DNA from: JAJXZJ01 sp050012855
GTDB lineage: Bacteria > Verrucomicrobiota > Verrucomicrobiia > Limisphaerales > J093
Reading direction: 5' to 3'
Assembly (NCBI GenBank): GCA_050012855.1
Contig: JBEKGJ010000023.1
Location: 1-64,000, forward strand
Length of the DNA: 64,000 nucleotides
The notes under the pieces were generated by a model. That model did not search any database, was not told where the DNA came from, and saw only the letters and a program-made list of their open reading frames with translations. Shown here piece by piece: positions 36,240-44,627 of this stretch. Positions within the stretch are counted from its first letter, which is position 1, and the number at the start of each line of letters is the position of its first letter. The translations under genes and the position numbers were made by a program.

Positions 36240-38222
36240 TTATTCTCCGCTCTTGATGAACCCATAATACCGTCCCATCCAATAGGCATGGAGAAAATCC
36301 GCTGCGCCGGTCTCGTTCTCGCGCCACAGTTTCAGCTCGGCCCAGTGTTCGCCGTCCGCGCTCTGATAGCAACCGCCTGGCCCGCTTGCGACAAGGCCGC
36401 GCGGCGTGGCAAAAAACGAGGCTGCGCGCGGGATGCGCCACCCCTGCATACTCGGCGCGCCCGTCTGACCTTGATCTCGACTGATCTCCAACCGCCCCTC
36501 TTCCGTGATGCGGCAGAAAAGATTGCCGGAGACCCGGAGCCACCTTTTGAAATCGGACACCGGGAATTTGACGGCCTCTCCCTCGGGAACGGGACGCCAA
36601 CTCATGCCGCCATCACGGCTCAGGAATATGCCCTGGTCGGTCTGGACTTGAAGAACGAACGTGCGCCGGCTGGAAGCGACAAGGTTTTGCACTCGGGCGC
36701 CGCGCAACCCCGCGCTCACGTCCTGCCACTCCTTCCCGCCGTCCCGCGTCATGGACACGGTGCCCGTGCTGTCGGAGAACCAGGCCACAAGAGGGTCGTC
36801 GCATGAAAACTGGAACGTGATGACACTCGGCTTGAGCCAATTGTCCATCTGGTATGGATTGCCTTTCCAGGCGTATTCGTTGTCGAGGGGACGCTGGTTG
36901 ATTGGAATCGGTCGGGCACTAAGTTTTTCGCCGCGGGCAAACGGATTGCGTTCGATATCCGTGCGCAGTGAGTTCATGACCGGCCGTAGCACCCGGTCAA
37001 CGGGATACAAGTGCAGCGTTTCCACCGCCATTCTCATGGCTTCCTGGGCATGAGGGATTTCGCGCGGCCCGGTTGCAGACATGCCTGGTTTCGCCGGCGC
37101 GCGGTAATCCGGCAGCAAGGCGCAGGTCATCCAGGAGAACAGCGAGTTGCCTTCCATCCAATTCATCTCCCAGAGTTCCGCGACCCATTTCCGGTAGATC
37201 TTCAGCAACTCAGGGTCCTTCTCGTAACGAATAAGGTTATAAAGGGCTTCGTATGCCTGGCCCTCGCTGCTATGGTTCACTCTTGCCAATCGTTCGAGGC
37301 TGAACGGGCCCGGGTCGCGAAGCCGGTCCGGGTTGTTTTTGAACCGCGCGACCACACGTTGATAAAAGTCCAGGTAACGTCCCTTCCCGGTGACGTGGTG
37401 CGCGATCAGCAAATCCGGCAGCAGCATCAGCGATGCGCGCAGTGAGGGTCGCCCGGGTTCATCCGCGGCATTGGTCCGTTTGAGCCTGGCCGCATAGACC
37501 TTCCAATAATACTCATCCCGCGCCGGGTCGGGATCAATGCCCACGTGTCCCCACAGGGTCACTTCGCCGTCCACGTCAATGATGCGGCAATGATTGTCCA
37601 GCAGGTGAGTCATCAGCTTGTCCACGTCTTCGGCAATGAACCGGCGTTGCGACGGGTCGGCGGCCAGATCGAAATAGATCGCGTAGCCGTAGAGCACCGC
37701 GTTGAAGTTGTCCACGCTCACGTCGCCATGCCAACGGTAATCGGAGAACCGGCCCTGGCCCTGGTGCCACTTCGGCGAGTCCTGGCCGTTGCGCTCCCAA
37801 TCCTCGACCGGGCCGTGTCCCTTGACGTAGCCGCGCGCCAGCAGTCCCGGCTTGCCGGTGACTTCCTGCTGAATCCTGAGCGCACGCAGGATCTCCCCAC
37901 CGTGCCGGCGCGCCCAAGGGTCCCGCGTCACCGCATATTGATAGCCCACCCCGGCAAGATAACGGCCGGTCCAAACCCCCGAATGAATCACGTTGCCGGG
38001 TTGGTCAACGGTATGCGGCGACTTTGTGCCGGGCGGGGCGGAGGGCACAATGCTTACGTAGAGGCCGTCCAGCCAATGTTTGTCGAGGAGATCGCGCTGG
38101 AAATAGGCAGCCTTGTCGTGCAGCGGGCTGGAATCAATCGCGGGCGGCGCGCCGGCAAATACCGGCATCACAGCAATAAGGAGCACCAGACGGCCGATGA
38201 ATCGATTGAAGTCGGTTTTCAT
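36240..38222 (-). CDS. Secreted alpha/alpha-barrel protein with inserted Asp-box propeller repeats
   Basis: Sec signal, then a helical-barrel region (about 25-480: HSGVWTGRYLAGVGYQYAVTRD, GFSDYRWHGDVSVDNFN-like turns, VNHSSEGQAYEALYNLIRYEKD, WMTCALLPDY) of the glucuronyl-hydrolase/lyase style. After YAWKGNPYQMD the chain enters a segment with sialidase-type Asp boxes (SMTRDGGKEW, FLSRDGGMSW, EISRDQGQTG, YQSADGEHW), and it closes with FLHAYWMGRYYGFI. The same closing motif follows directly after an equivalent GNPF motif in the protein at 57388, so the propeller appears inserted. Likely acts on uronic-acid or amide-bearing glycans; catalytic residues are not identifiable. Start overlaps the amidase stop (ATGA); last intact gene of the operon. 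Confidence 0.65.
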   Translation of the reverse strand: MKTDFNRFIGRLVLLIAVMPVFAGAPPAIDSSPLHDKAAYFQRDLLDKHWLDGLYVSIVPSAPPGTKSPHTVDQPGNVIHSGVWTGRYLAGVGYQYAVTRDPWARRHGGEILRALRIQQEVTGKPGLLARGYVKGHGPVEDWERNGQDSPKWHQGQGRFSDYRWHGDVSVDNFNAVLYGYAIYFDLAADPSQRRFIAEDVDKLMTHLLDNHCRIIDVDGEVTLWGHVGIDPDPARDEYYWKVYAARLKRTNAADEPGRPSLRASLMLLPDLLIAHHVTGKGRYLDFYQRVVARFKNNPDRLRDPGPFSLERLARVNHSSEGQAYEALYNLIRYEKDPELLKIYRKWVAELWEMNWMEGNSLFSWMTCALLPDYRAPAKPGMSATGPREIPHAQEAMRMAVETLHLYPVDRVLRPVMNSLRTDIERNPFARGEKLSARPIPINQRPLDNEYAWKGNPYQMDNWLKPSVITFQFSCDDPLVAWFSDSTGTVSMTRDGGKEWQDVSAGLRGARVQNLVASSRRTFVLQVQTDQGIFLSRDGGMSWRPVPEGEAVKFPVSDFKRWLRVSGNLFCRITEEGRLEISRDQGQTGAPSMQGWRIPRAASFFATPRGLVASGPGGCYQSADGEHWAELKLWRENETGAADFLHAYWMGRYYGFIKSGE

Positions 38223-39076
38223 GAAAGTATGGCGTGGGGTTGCCGGAGTTGGCGTCGGCACGCAGCCAGCATTGCCTTCCAGTGGATGCGCAGGAAGGCC
38301 GGTTCTTGCAGTGCCTCGCGGGCGTACTTGCGGCCGGCGCGCGCGAGGGCGAGTTCCGCCTGGATGACCGTCTCGTCGCGGTTGTTGGCCAGGGCGAGCA
38401 CCCGCGAGTCCGGCGCCACGATTTTCGAGTCGCCGGCCGACCACCGGCCCGCCCCCTGCGGCCCAACGGAGTTGGCGAACACATAATAGACTTCGTTCTC
38501 GAACGCGCGGAGCGCTATCCCGTCGCGGCCATGCCGCTTGCTCTTCGAAACCGGCAGCGAGTCCAGCCCCGCATTGGCGTGGAACACGATTTGCGCGCCC
38601 AGCATCACGGGCAGGCGCACCAGCTCCGGATAGCGCCGCTCGTGGCAGATGATCGCCGTGCATGGCACCCCGGCGAGGTGGAAAAACGCCGGCGCATTTC
38701 CCGAAGTGAAAAAACGCGCGTCTCGCGCCGTAAGGTGAATCTTCGAATAGCAGAAGACGGTTCGTCCTCGGCGATCGAACACCACCAGGGAATTGAACCT
38801 TTTACGCCCGGCGAAGGTCGGGCTGCCCAGCAGCACATGGCAGTCCGCAGCGCGAGCCGCCCGGGCGACGCTCTGCAGGGCCGCTGCCACCTCAAGTGGC
38901 GAAACGGCGGCAAAATCGCAATCATATCCGGTCACCGCGCATTCGGGAAACAGGATGACGTCCGCGCCGGCTTTGGCGGACGAATGAATCACCTCACTAA
39001 TCCAGGAGACGTTGTCCGCGATGGCGGGGCGGAATTTCATTTGTGCAGCGGCGACGACGACGCGGGTAGGTTTCAT
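38219..39076 (-). CDS. Cytosolic nitrilase-superfamily carbon-nitrogen hydrolase
   Basis: A 285-residue amidase of the nitrilase superfamily with no signal peptide. The catalytic triad is present: Glu in ILFPECAVTGYD, Lys in YSKIHLTARD and Cys in AIICHERRYPEL. These enzymes hydrolyse amides, carbamoyl groups or nitriles. RRYPE after the cysteine and ALRAFENEVYYVFANSVG are common in members acting on small organic amides. Both ends overlap neighbours by ATGA, so its translation is tied to the GH42-like gene before it and the alpha-barrel gene after it. It may finish degradation of an amide released by the exported enzymes. Confidence 0.85.
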   Translation of the reverse strand: MKPTRVVVAAAQMKFRPAIADNVSWISEVIHSSAKAGADVILFPECAVTGYDCDFAAVSPLEVAAALQSVARAARAADCHVLLGSPTFAGRKRFNSLVVFDRRGRTVFCYSKIHLTARDARFFTSGNAPAFFHLAGVPCTAIICHERRYPELVRLPVMLGAQIVFHANAGLDSLPVSKSKRHGRDGIALRAFENEVYYVFANSVGPQGAGRWSAGDSKIVAPDSRVLALANNRDETVIQAELALARAGRKYAREALQEPAFLRIHWKAMLAACRRQLRQPHAILS

Positions 39077-42075
39077 GGCTTCGTGAGCTTCAGAATATAG
39101 GTCTCGCCGGCGGGAACAACAAAACTCGGCCCCAAGTCGGTCTCCAATGTCAGGTTTCGTATGCTAAAGGTGAGGTTCGCCGTTAGCCTGACCTGCTGAT
39201 CGCGCTTGCGATCCAGGTTGTTGACGAAGGCCAGGCAGCCGTCGCTGGTCTTGATGGCCCGGTATTCGAGGCCGCTGACATGCTTGCCTTCGGGTGTCAG
39301 GAACCGGATTGGGCTCTGCGCGCCACAACCGGCCAGCACCGCATCCATCAGCTCAACCATGCTGTCGGACACCAGCGGGATGGCCAAATAGTAAATGCTG
39401 CCCTTTTCCATCGGTACCTGAACGATCGCCGGCTGGCGGTCTGCGAACGTGCCCAGGACCCGGTTGCCCGCGCCGACCTTGAGGACGTGCCGCACGCCGG
39501 CACCCTGCAATTCCATTTCCTGGCGAAAGACACCGCTCCTGGCGGTCTTGATTTTGGCCTTGGGCACGTCGGTAATGACATTGTCCACCATCAATCCCAT
39601 CAGGAACGGGGCCTCGGTTTCCTCGCCGTTCGCGTCTCGCTGGATGCCGGTGCTGGCCTGGCCCGCGACGATCTTTGGGGCTTTCATGCTGCTCACTTGG
39701 AGGTTCAACGGGGCGAGGTAATCCTGCTTGCGGTTGTACTGGTCGAAGAACCAACTATTGGGCACCAGCACCACCTGGCCGCCGCGCCTGGCAAAGTCCA
39801 TCACTTTTTGCACTACTTCGGCCTGTTCGCAGGTGGCGGCCGGGATGACCAACACCTGATATTTTGGCAGTTTGCCTTCGAGCACCTGCCTGGTGGTGAT
39901 GAAATCAATCGGCACGCCGATCTCCAGCAGCGCATCGTAAGTCCGCTCCAACTCCAGCAGGTAGGGGGTTTTGTCGCCGCCGGTCTCGGGGACCTGGAGC
40001 AGGGAGGCTTTCGAGTAGAGCAGCGCCACGGGCGCGTTGATGTCCTGCTGGAAGGCGAGGATTTCCTGGCGCAGGCGGCGGAGGTCCAGTCCGGTGCGGA
40101 GAAATCGCTCTGCTTCCGGGAGGGTGCAATACGGGGGCCGGCTGCCGTGACCGTAGAGCACGGCGCCGCCATCGCCCGGCCTATCGGTCCAACCCCAGTA
40201 GAGCGAAAGGGCGGACAGCCCGTGGAGGAAACTGGCCATCGTGTTGCGGTACTCGCTGCCTTCCACCTCGACAATGGCTTTGCGGTTGTCGCTGAGCGAG
40301 CGCAGGAAATCGACGTACTTGGTCGAAGCCGGCGATTCGTTAATGCAGAAGTCGTTGACCTCGTGGGCCAGCGCTTCCACGTCGCTGCCGCTCTGGCCCC
40401 ACTCCTTGTTGAAGTTGTAGTGCGGAGCGCAGGTGGCCATGGGGATGTCGGGATCGAGCTGGCGTTGTTGAGCCTTGGCCCATTTCATGAACTGGGTGAA
40501 GCGCCAGAGGTTGAAATCGAGCCAGTCATAACGCTTCGCATCATTGGGTTCCCGTTGGCGAAAATCCGGCAGTTGAACCTCGTCGAAATCGCGCTGATGG
40601 GTGTCCCAGGCCTGGTTGAGTTTCCCGATGACGCCGAACTTCTCTTTCAGCCAGGCGCGGAACATGTCGCGGGTGCCGTCGCAGTAGCAGATGTAGAAAT
40701 ACTCGTAATCCAACAGGCTGATCAGGCGGGTCTTGCTCTGCATTTGGGCGGGCAGCACCTTCTGATAGGCTTCCACGCAGGCCTGGCGAGTATGGGGGCT
40801 TTCCAGGCAAATCACGCAGTTGGCCCCGCTCACACCGCCGGACCATTTGTCGGCGATGATGTGTCCACACCAGCCGCCGTCCCAGACGCGGTGGGTGTCG
40901 GGGTACTGATTGAAAGCTTCCCAGATGGGCATGTCCTTGTAATTAAAGCGGTCGGCGCCCGGGGCCATGCAGGTATAGACCCACGTGGTGTGCCGGTTGA
41001 AGAACGGCTCGGCTTCCGGGCTGGGACCGCTGTGGACGCTATAGATGAATGTGGGAACCTCGCCCTCGCAGAAGTTGCGGCCCTTGAGCTTCATCCGGGT
41101 GAAGTCGGGTTTGGGGGGCGCGTGTCGAGGTTGGGTCTTGCCGGCGAGAACTGCGGCGATTTCCCGGATAAGGTCCTGACCGCGGGTTTCGACATATTTC
41201 AGCGTCTCGGGCCGTTCCTCGGGGAAGCTGTTCCAGCGTTCGTTGAGGCCAACGCGCATCGGGATGGCCGCCGCCTGCCAGTAAAGCACGTCAAACCCCT
41301 TTTCTTCGGCCTGGGAGATCAACTCCGCGACTTTCCCGAATGACTTATTCGCTTGTGCGTATTCCGCCACGCCCGAAACCGGCTCACCGCAAACGGCACA
41401 CTTGGCGGCTTTCGCAGCGACTCCCAGACCGCAGGAAGGGCACTTGAGCCCGTCTGGGCCCGAGAGGCCGTGCAAGGCCTCCTCCACCTCGCCGAGAGCC
41501 AGGCCGCTCTTGCCGCTCTGGTCTTCGATCTTTTCCAGCCGGAGTTCGTCCAACCAAATCTTGCCCGAGCCGAACAGGTAGATATAGAGCAAGTTGCTGT
41601 CGCACGCTTCTTCAAACTGTTGCGTGATGTCGAACTTTCGCCAGCCGTACGTCCCCGTCGGCAGATCCGTCATCAACTCTTTGCCTTTCGGTTCGAATGA
41701 TACCACCAGCCCGCGATCATAGAGGCCGGTCTTGAGATCAATCGCGCGGACGTAGCCTGAGAGTCGGTACCAGCCAGCCTCGGTCTTGACCGTCTGGCTG
41801 ATGCCGAGTTTGCAGGCGCCGTAGCTAAGCATTTCAGCGCTGGCCCGGCCTTCGTGCTTGATGTCGGTATCGGCCACACGCCGGCAGTTGCCTTCCCACT
41901 TCCAGCCCGACCAGACCTTGAAGGGGTTCCCCTGCTCATCGGGTTGGTCGAGGTACTGTTCAAAACCGCCGTCTTTCAGGACGTTTTCGCCAGCCTGTGC
42001 TTCGCCGGCCAGCCACGGCAGGGTCAGCAGGAGGCACGTTAACAAGCAGTTCATCGGGTTGTTCATCAATCTCAT
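39073..42075 (-). CDS. Large secreted GH42-like glycosidase with N-terminal binding domain and zinc ribbon
   Basis: About 1000 residues. Signal peptide (cleaved near GEAQA), a CBM4/9-like jelly roll (NVLKDGGFEQYLDQPDEQGN...KIWLDELRLEKI, to about 190), then CPSCGLGV and CAVCGEPV, a four-cysteine zinc ribbon unusual in an exported protein. From about 330 a TIM barrel of the GH42/DUF-type family follows (WDGGWCGHIIADKWSGG, DYEYFYICYCDGTRDMFRAWLKEKFG, FNLWRFTQFMKWAKAQQ). Next is a Rossmann-like trimerisation domain (DAPVALLYSKASLLQ-like strand, PKYQVLVIPAATCEQAEVV, ARRGGQVVLVPNSWFFD) and a final beta-sandwich. Probable beta-galactosidase relative; substrate unknown. Start chosen at the ATG overlapping the upstream stop. 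Confidence 0.7.
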   Translation of the reverse strand: MRLMNNPMNCLLTCLLLTLPWLAGEAQAGENVLKDGGFEQYLDQPDEQGNPFKVWSGWKWEGNCRRVADTDIKHEGRASAEMLSYGACKLGISQTVKTEAGWYRLSGYVRAIDLKTGLYDRGLVVSFEPKGKELMTDLPTGTYGWRKFDITQQFEEACDSNLLYIYLFGSGKIWLDELRLEKIEDQSGKSGLALGEVEEALHGLSGPDGLKCPSCGLGVAAKAAKCAVCGEPVSGVAEYAQANKSFGKVAELISQAEEKGFDVLYWQAAAIPMRVGLNERWNSFPEERPETLKYVETRGQDLIREIAAVLAGKTQPRHAPPKPDFTRMKLKGRNFCEGEVPTFIYSVHSGPSPEAEPFFNRHTTWVYTCMAPGADRFNYKDMPIWEAFNQYPDTHRVWDGGWCGHIIADKWSGGVSGANCVICLESPHTRQACVEAYQKVLPAQMQSKTRLISLLDYEYFYICYCDGTRDMFRAWLKEKFGVIGKLNQAWDTHQRDFDEVQLPDFRQREPNDAKRYDWLDFNLWRFTQFMKWAKAQQRQLDPDIPMATCAPHYNFNKEWGQSGSDVEALAHEVNDFCINESPASTKYVDFLRSLSDNRKAIVEVEGSEYRNTMASFLHGLSALSLYWGWTDRPGDGGAVLYGHGSRPPYCTLPEAERFLRTGLDLRRLRQEILAFQQDINAPVALLYSKASLLQVPETGGDKTPYLLELERTYDALLEIGVPIDFITTRQVLEGKLPKYQVLVIPAATCEQAEVVQKVMDFARRGGQVVLVPNSWFFDQYNRKQDYLAPLNLQVSSMKAPKIVAGQASTGIQRDANGEETEAPFLMGLMVDNVITDVPKAKIKTARSGVFRQEMELQGAGVRHVLKVGAGNRVLGTFADRQPAIVQVPMEKGSIYYLAIPLVSDSMVELMDAVLAGCGAQSPIRFLTPEGKHVSGLEYRAIKTSDGCLAFVNNLDRKRDQQVRLTANLTFSIRNLTLETDLGPSFVVPAGETYILKLTKP

Positions 42076-44459
42076 TTGGCTTCGCGGCTTTCCGGCAAGA
42101 CTGCTGCGCAAGCCCGGCGCAGATACTCTTCGAAGGGCCAGGCGCCGCTGCCGCCGGTCTGGCGGGTAACAACCAGGTCGAGGCTCGGCACAAAGGCGAT
42201 GAGTTGTCCCCCTGAACCGGCCTTGTCCCGGGCGTCGGCGGGGATGCCCTCACCGGAGCGGCCGTCTTCGCCCGTCATGCGAGCGGGCAGTTCCCAACCG
42301 TGGGAGAAGGCCTGGGCATTGATCTTGAAGCGCAGCTCATGGCCGGTTACGGCATGCGTTGGGGCCCCGGTTTCCTGGACGAACCAGCCGGGGACGATTT
42401 GTTGTTCGTGCCAGCGTCCACCTCGAAGCAGGCAGTAAGCGACGCGCGCCAGCTCGCGCGCCGGCATCCCCAGCCCGTGCGAAGGATGCCGCCCGCATTT
42501 CTCGCCTCCTTCGTAGTACTGAAACCACCAGTGTTCAATGCCGAGCGGCTTGAACAAGGCCTCGATGGCGAACTGGTCGTAAGGCTTGCCCGTAACGGTT
42601 TCGCAAACCAGCGATGCATGCGCCAAGGCATGTGTGGAATAGCCGCAGGCGGTGCCTGGGTCGAATGCCAGCTTGGTGGTCAACGGGTCGCCGGTGTGGC
42701 CCAGGATATACTCCCAGGTGCCGTCGTTGGGCGCGCCCGTCGCCTCGGGGCACAGGCCGGAGGTGTGGTTGAGCAATTGTTTGACCGTGATGCGGGCCTT
42801 GCGCGGGTCGCTCAGCGGTTGGGCCCAGGGAATGAACTCGAAGGCCGGGTCATCGAATCGCATCTTTTTGGGCGTCAATCCACGCTGACTCTGCTCCGAC
42901 GCGATCGCCAGCACGGTGGCGCAAACCGCCTTGGAAACCGAAGCGACGCGGCTTGAATCCGTTTGGGCGCTCCTGCCCCGCTCAACTTCCAGGACGATGT
43001 AGCCATGGCGGATGACCACCGCGGCAAAGTTCCGATCGTCCGAGGCGAGGAGCCACTGCTTGAGTTCCGCGAGCCTGTCCGGAACCATGCCGGCGAGACT
43101 CTGCAAGTCCCCCGCCTGCTCGAGCTTGCGCCAGCCGCCTTGGGATTCGGGAGGAGGAAAGTAGGAGTCGGAGTCGAAATATTGGTAGAAGACAGTCGCG
43201 AGCCTTGCTCCATAGTCCTCCCAGTGCCGGGCCGACGGGTAGTCCTTGAGGCCCTCAATCCAGTTACAGTTGAATTCGTGAACGACGGCGGCGATACCAT
43301 AACGCTCCAGCCAACCCTCGCCCAAGGTGCCCGAGTTCCGGAAGGTTTCCCCGGTGCTGCCTTCCGTGAACCACGTATGCTGGCGGAGCAACCGCTCGAA
43401 CGTCGCCATGCGCTCGAGATACTCCTTTAACCGGGGCACCGGGGGCCGGCTGATGTGCAGTTGGCCGCCGCTGTCGTTATGCAAATCGAGCGCCAGGTGG
43501 GGAGGCTGGCCGGCTTGGATCATTCCCTCGAGCCACTTTTCGAGGGCGTAATTCTCCGGGGCGAGTTGTGGGTCGGCGGGCTTGTCCCAATCGCGATTGA
43601 GATCCTTGCCTTGCAGGTTGAAACGGGTGCGCCCGCGGGTCACGCCGTCCTTGTTGGCCATCGGCAGAATATAAACGCAGTAGCGCTCGAGATATCTCCT
43701 GGACTGCTCGTCCTCCAAGAGGAGTCGTTGGATGAGTCCCTGCGCCACCCAACTGCTGCCGGCTTCCCACGGATGCGCCCGCGCCCGGAGGAAGACGCGA
43801 TACCGGGCCCGCGGATTGCCGATGCGGACAATCTCCAATTCCTGCCCTTCGACGGTCTTGCCGATGGAAACGATCTTCACTCGCGCATTGTCCCGGATGG
43901 ACGCGAGGAGACGATTGAGGTCAGAAAGGCGATAAGGCTCGACCCGCGCCACGTAGAGCCTTGGGCCGGGCATCTGGAGGGTGAGCCGCGCGCGATCCCC
44001 CGGGAGGCTCTCCAATGCCATCGGCCTCCAATCCCGCCCGTCCTGCGAGATGACCGCGGTTTTCAACTCTTTGGCGACCGAGCCAGGCTGCCCGTTCCAG
44101 ATGTTGTCCAGGTTCTTGAACTCCAGCGTGAGTCGGGACCCGGCTTTGGCCTGGAGCAAGAAATGGAAATGCCCGGCGGCGCGGTTGGACGAAGAGCGCT
44201 CGTGGTCGTAGAGGAGATAGACACTGATGCTGCCGTCCGGAGCCAACTCATACCAGAGCGGTGATGCGTTCTCGAAACTCGTGTCGATGAATTCAAGGCC
44301 GGTTTTGGGCAAAGAAATCCGCGCGTTCGACAGGGGCGTTACGGCCTTTCCCTCGGGTGCAGGCGGAGTGTCTGCCAGGCAGGTTGGCGTTATTCCGGCC
44401 CCGAGTCCCATCAGCCCTACGCCGGCGGTTTGTTTCAAGAACTTGCGTCGGTTGGTCAT
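42072..44459 (-). CDS. Tat-exported fusion of M14 zinc carboxypeptidase and serine beta-lactamase-like hydrolase
   Basis: A twin-arginine signal (TNRRKFLKQTAGVG) leads into a beta-sandwich and an M14 peptidase domain: zinc ligands in RAHPWEAGSS (His and Glu near 231/234) and LDLHNDSGG (His near 327), general base Glu in VVHEFNCNW (near 395). From about 470 a class C beta-lactamase/esterase domain follows, with nucleophile and base in SVSK (Ser near 505), Tyr in GYSTHA (near 604) and GSGGQLIAF near the end. Either domain could attack peptides or amide/ester decorations on a glycan. The joining of two hydrolases in one chain is unusual. Start at the ATG before the Tat motif; 795 residues. Confidence 0.8.
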   Translation of the reverse strand: MTNRRKFLKQTAGVGLMGLGAGITPTCLADTPPAPEGKAVTPLSNARISLPKTGLEFIDTSFENASPLWYELAPDGSISVYLLYDHERSSSNRAAGHFHFLLQAKAGSRLTLEFKNLDNIWNGQPGSVAKELKTAVISQDGRDWRPMALESLPGDRARLTLQMPGPRLYVARVEPYRLSDLNRLLASIRDNARVKIVSIGKTVEGQELEIVRIGNPRARYRVFLRARAHPWEAGSSWVAQGLIQRLLLEDEQSRRYLERYCVYILPMANKDGVTRGRTRFNLQGKDLNRDWDKPADPQLAPENYALEKWLEGMIQAGQPPHLALDLHNDSGGQLHISRPPVPRLKEYLERMATFERLLRQHTWFTEGSTGETFRNSGTLGEGWLERYGIAAVVHEFNCNWIEGLKDYPSARHWEDYGARLATVFYQYFDSDSYFPPPESQGGWRKLEQAGDLQSLAGMVPDRLAELKQWLLASDDRNFAAVVIRHGYIVLEVERGRSAQTDSSRVASVSKAVCATVLAIASEQSQRGLTPKKMRFDDPAFEFIPWAQPLSDPRKARITVKQLLNHTSGLCPEATGAPNDGTWEYILGHTGDPLTTKLAFDPGTACGYSTHALAHASLVCETVTGKPYDQFAIEALFKPLGIEHWWFQYYEGGEKCGRHPSHGLGMPARELARVAYCLLRGGRWHEQQIVPGWFVQETGAPTHAVTGHELRFKINAQAFSHGWELPARMTGEDGRSGEGIPADARDKAGSGGQLIAFVPSLDLVVTRQTGGSGAWPFEEYLRRACAAVLPESREAK

Positions 44460-44627
44460 AGGTAGCGGAAAGGACGGTGGAAAGATCCTCCGGCGTTGTC
44501 CCGCCGAAGCCGCCGCTTCCGGTTGAATATCCCTCGTGCTCATCAATGGTTTTGTGCCAACACCCGGGAACCGGTTCGCCTTGATGGCATTTGGACGCGA
44601 CAATGCCAACCGTGGCCGCGGTTTTTA

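Noticed and set aside
39280..41343. 687-codon plus-strand open frame opposite the GH42-like gene
   Set aside because: Shadow frame; the minus-strand product has a signal peptide and ordered domains.
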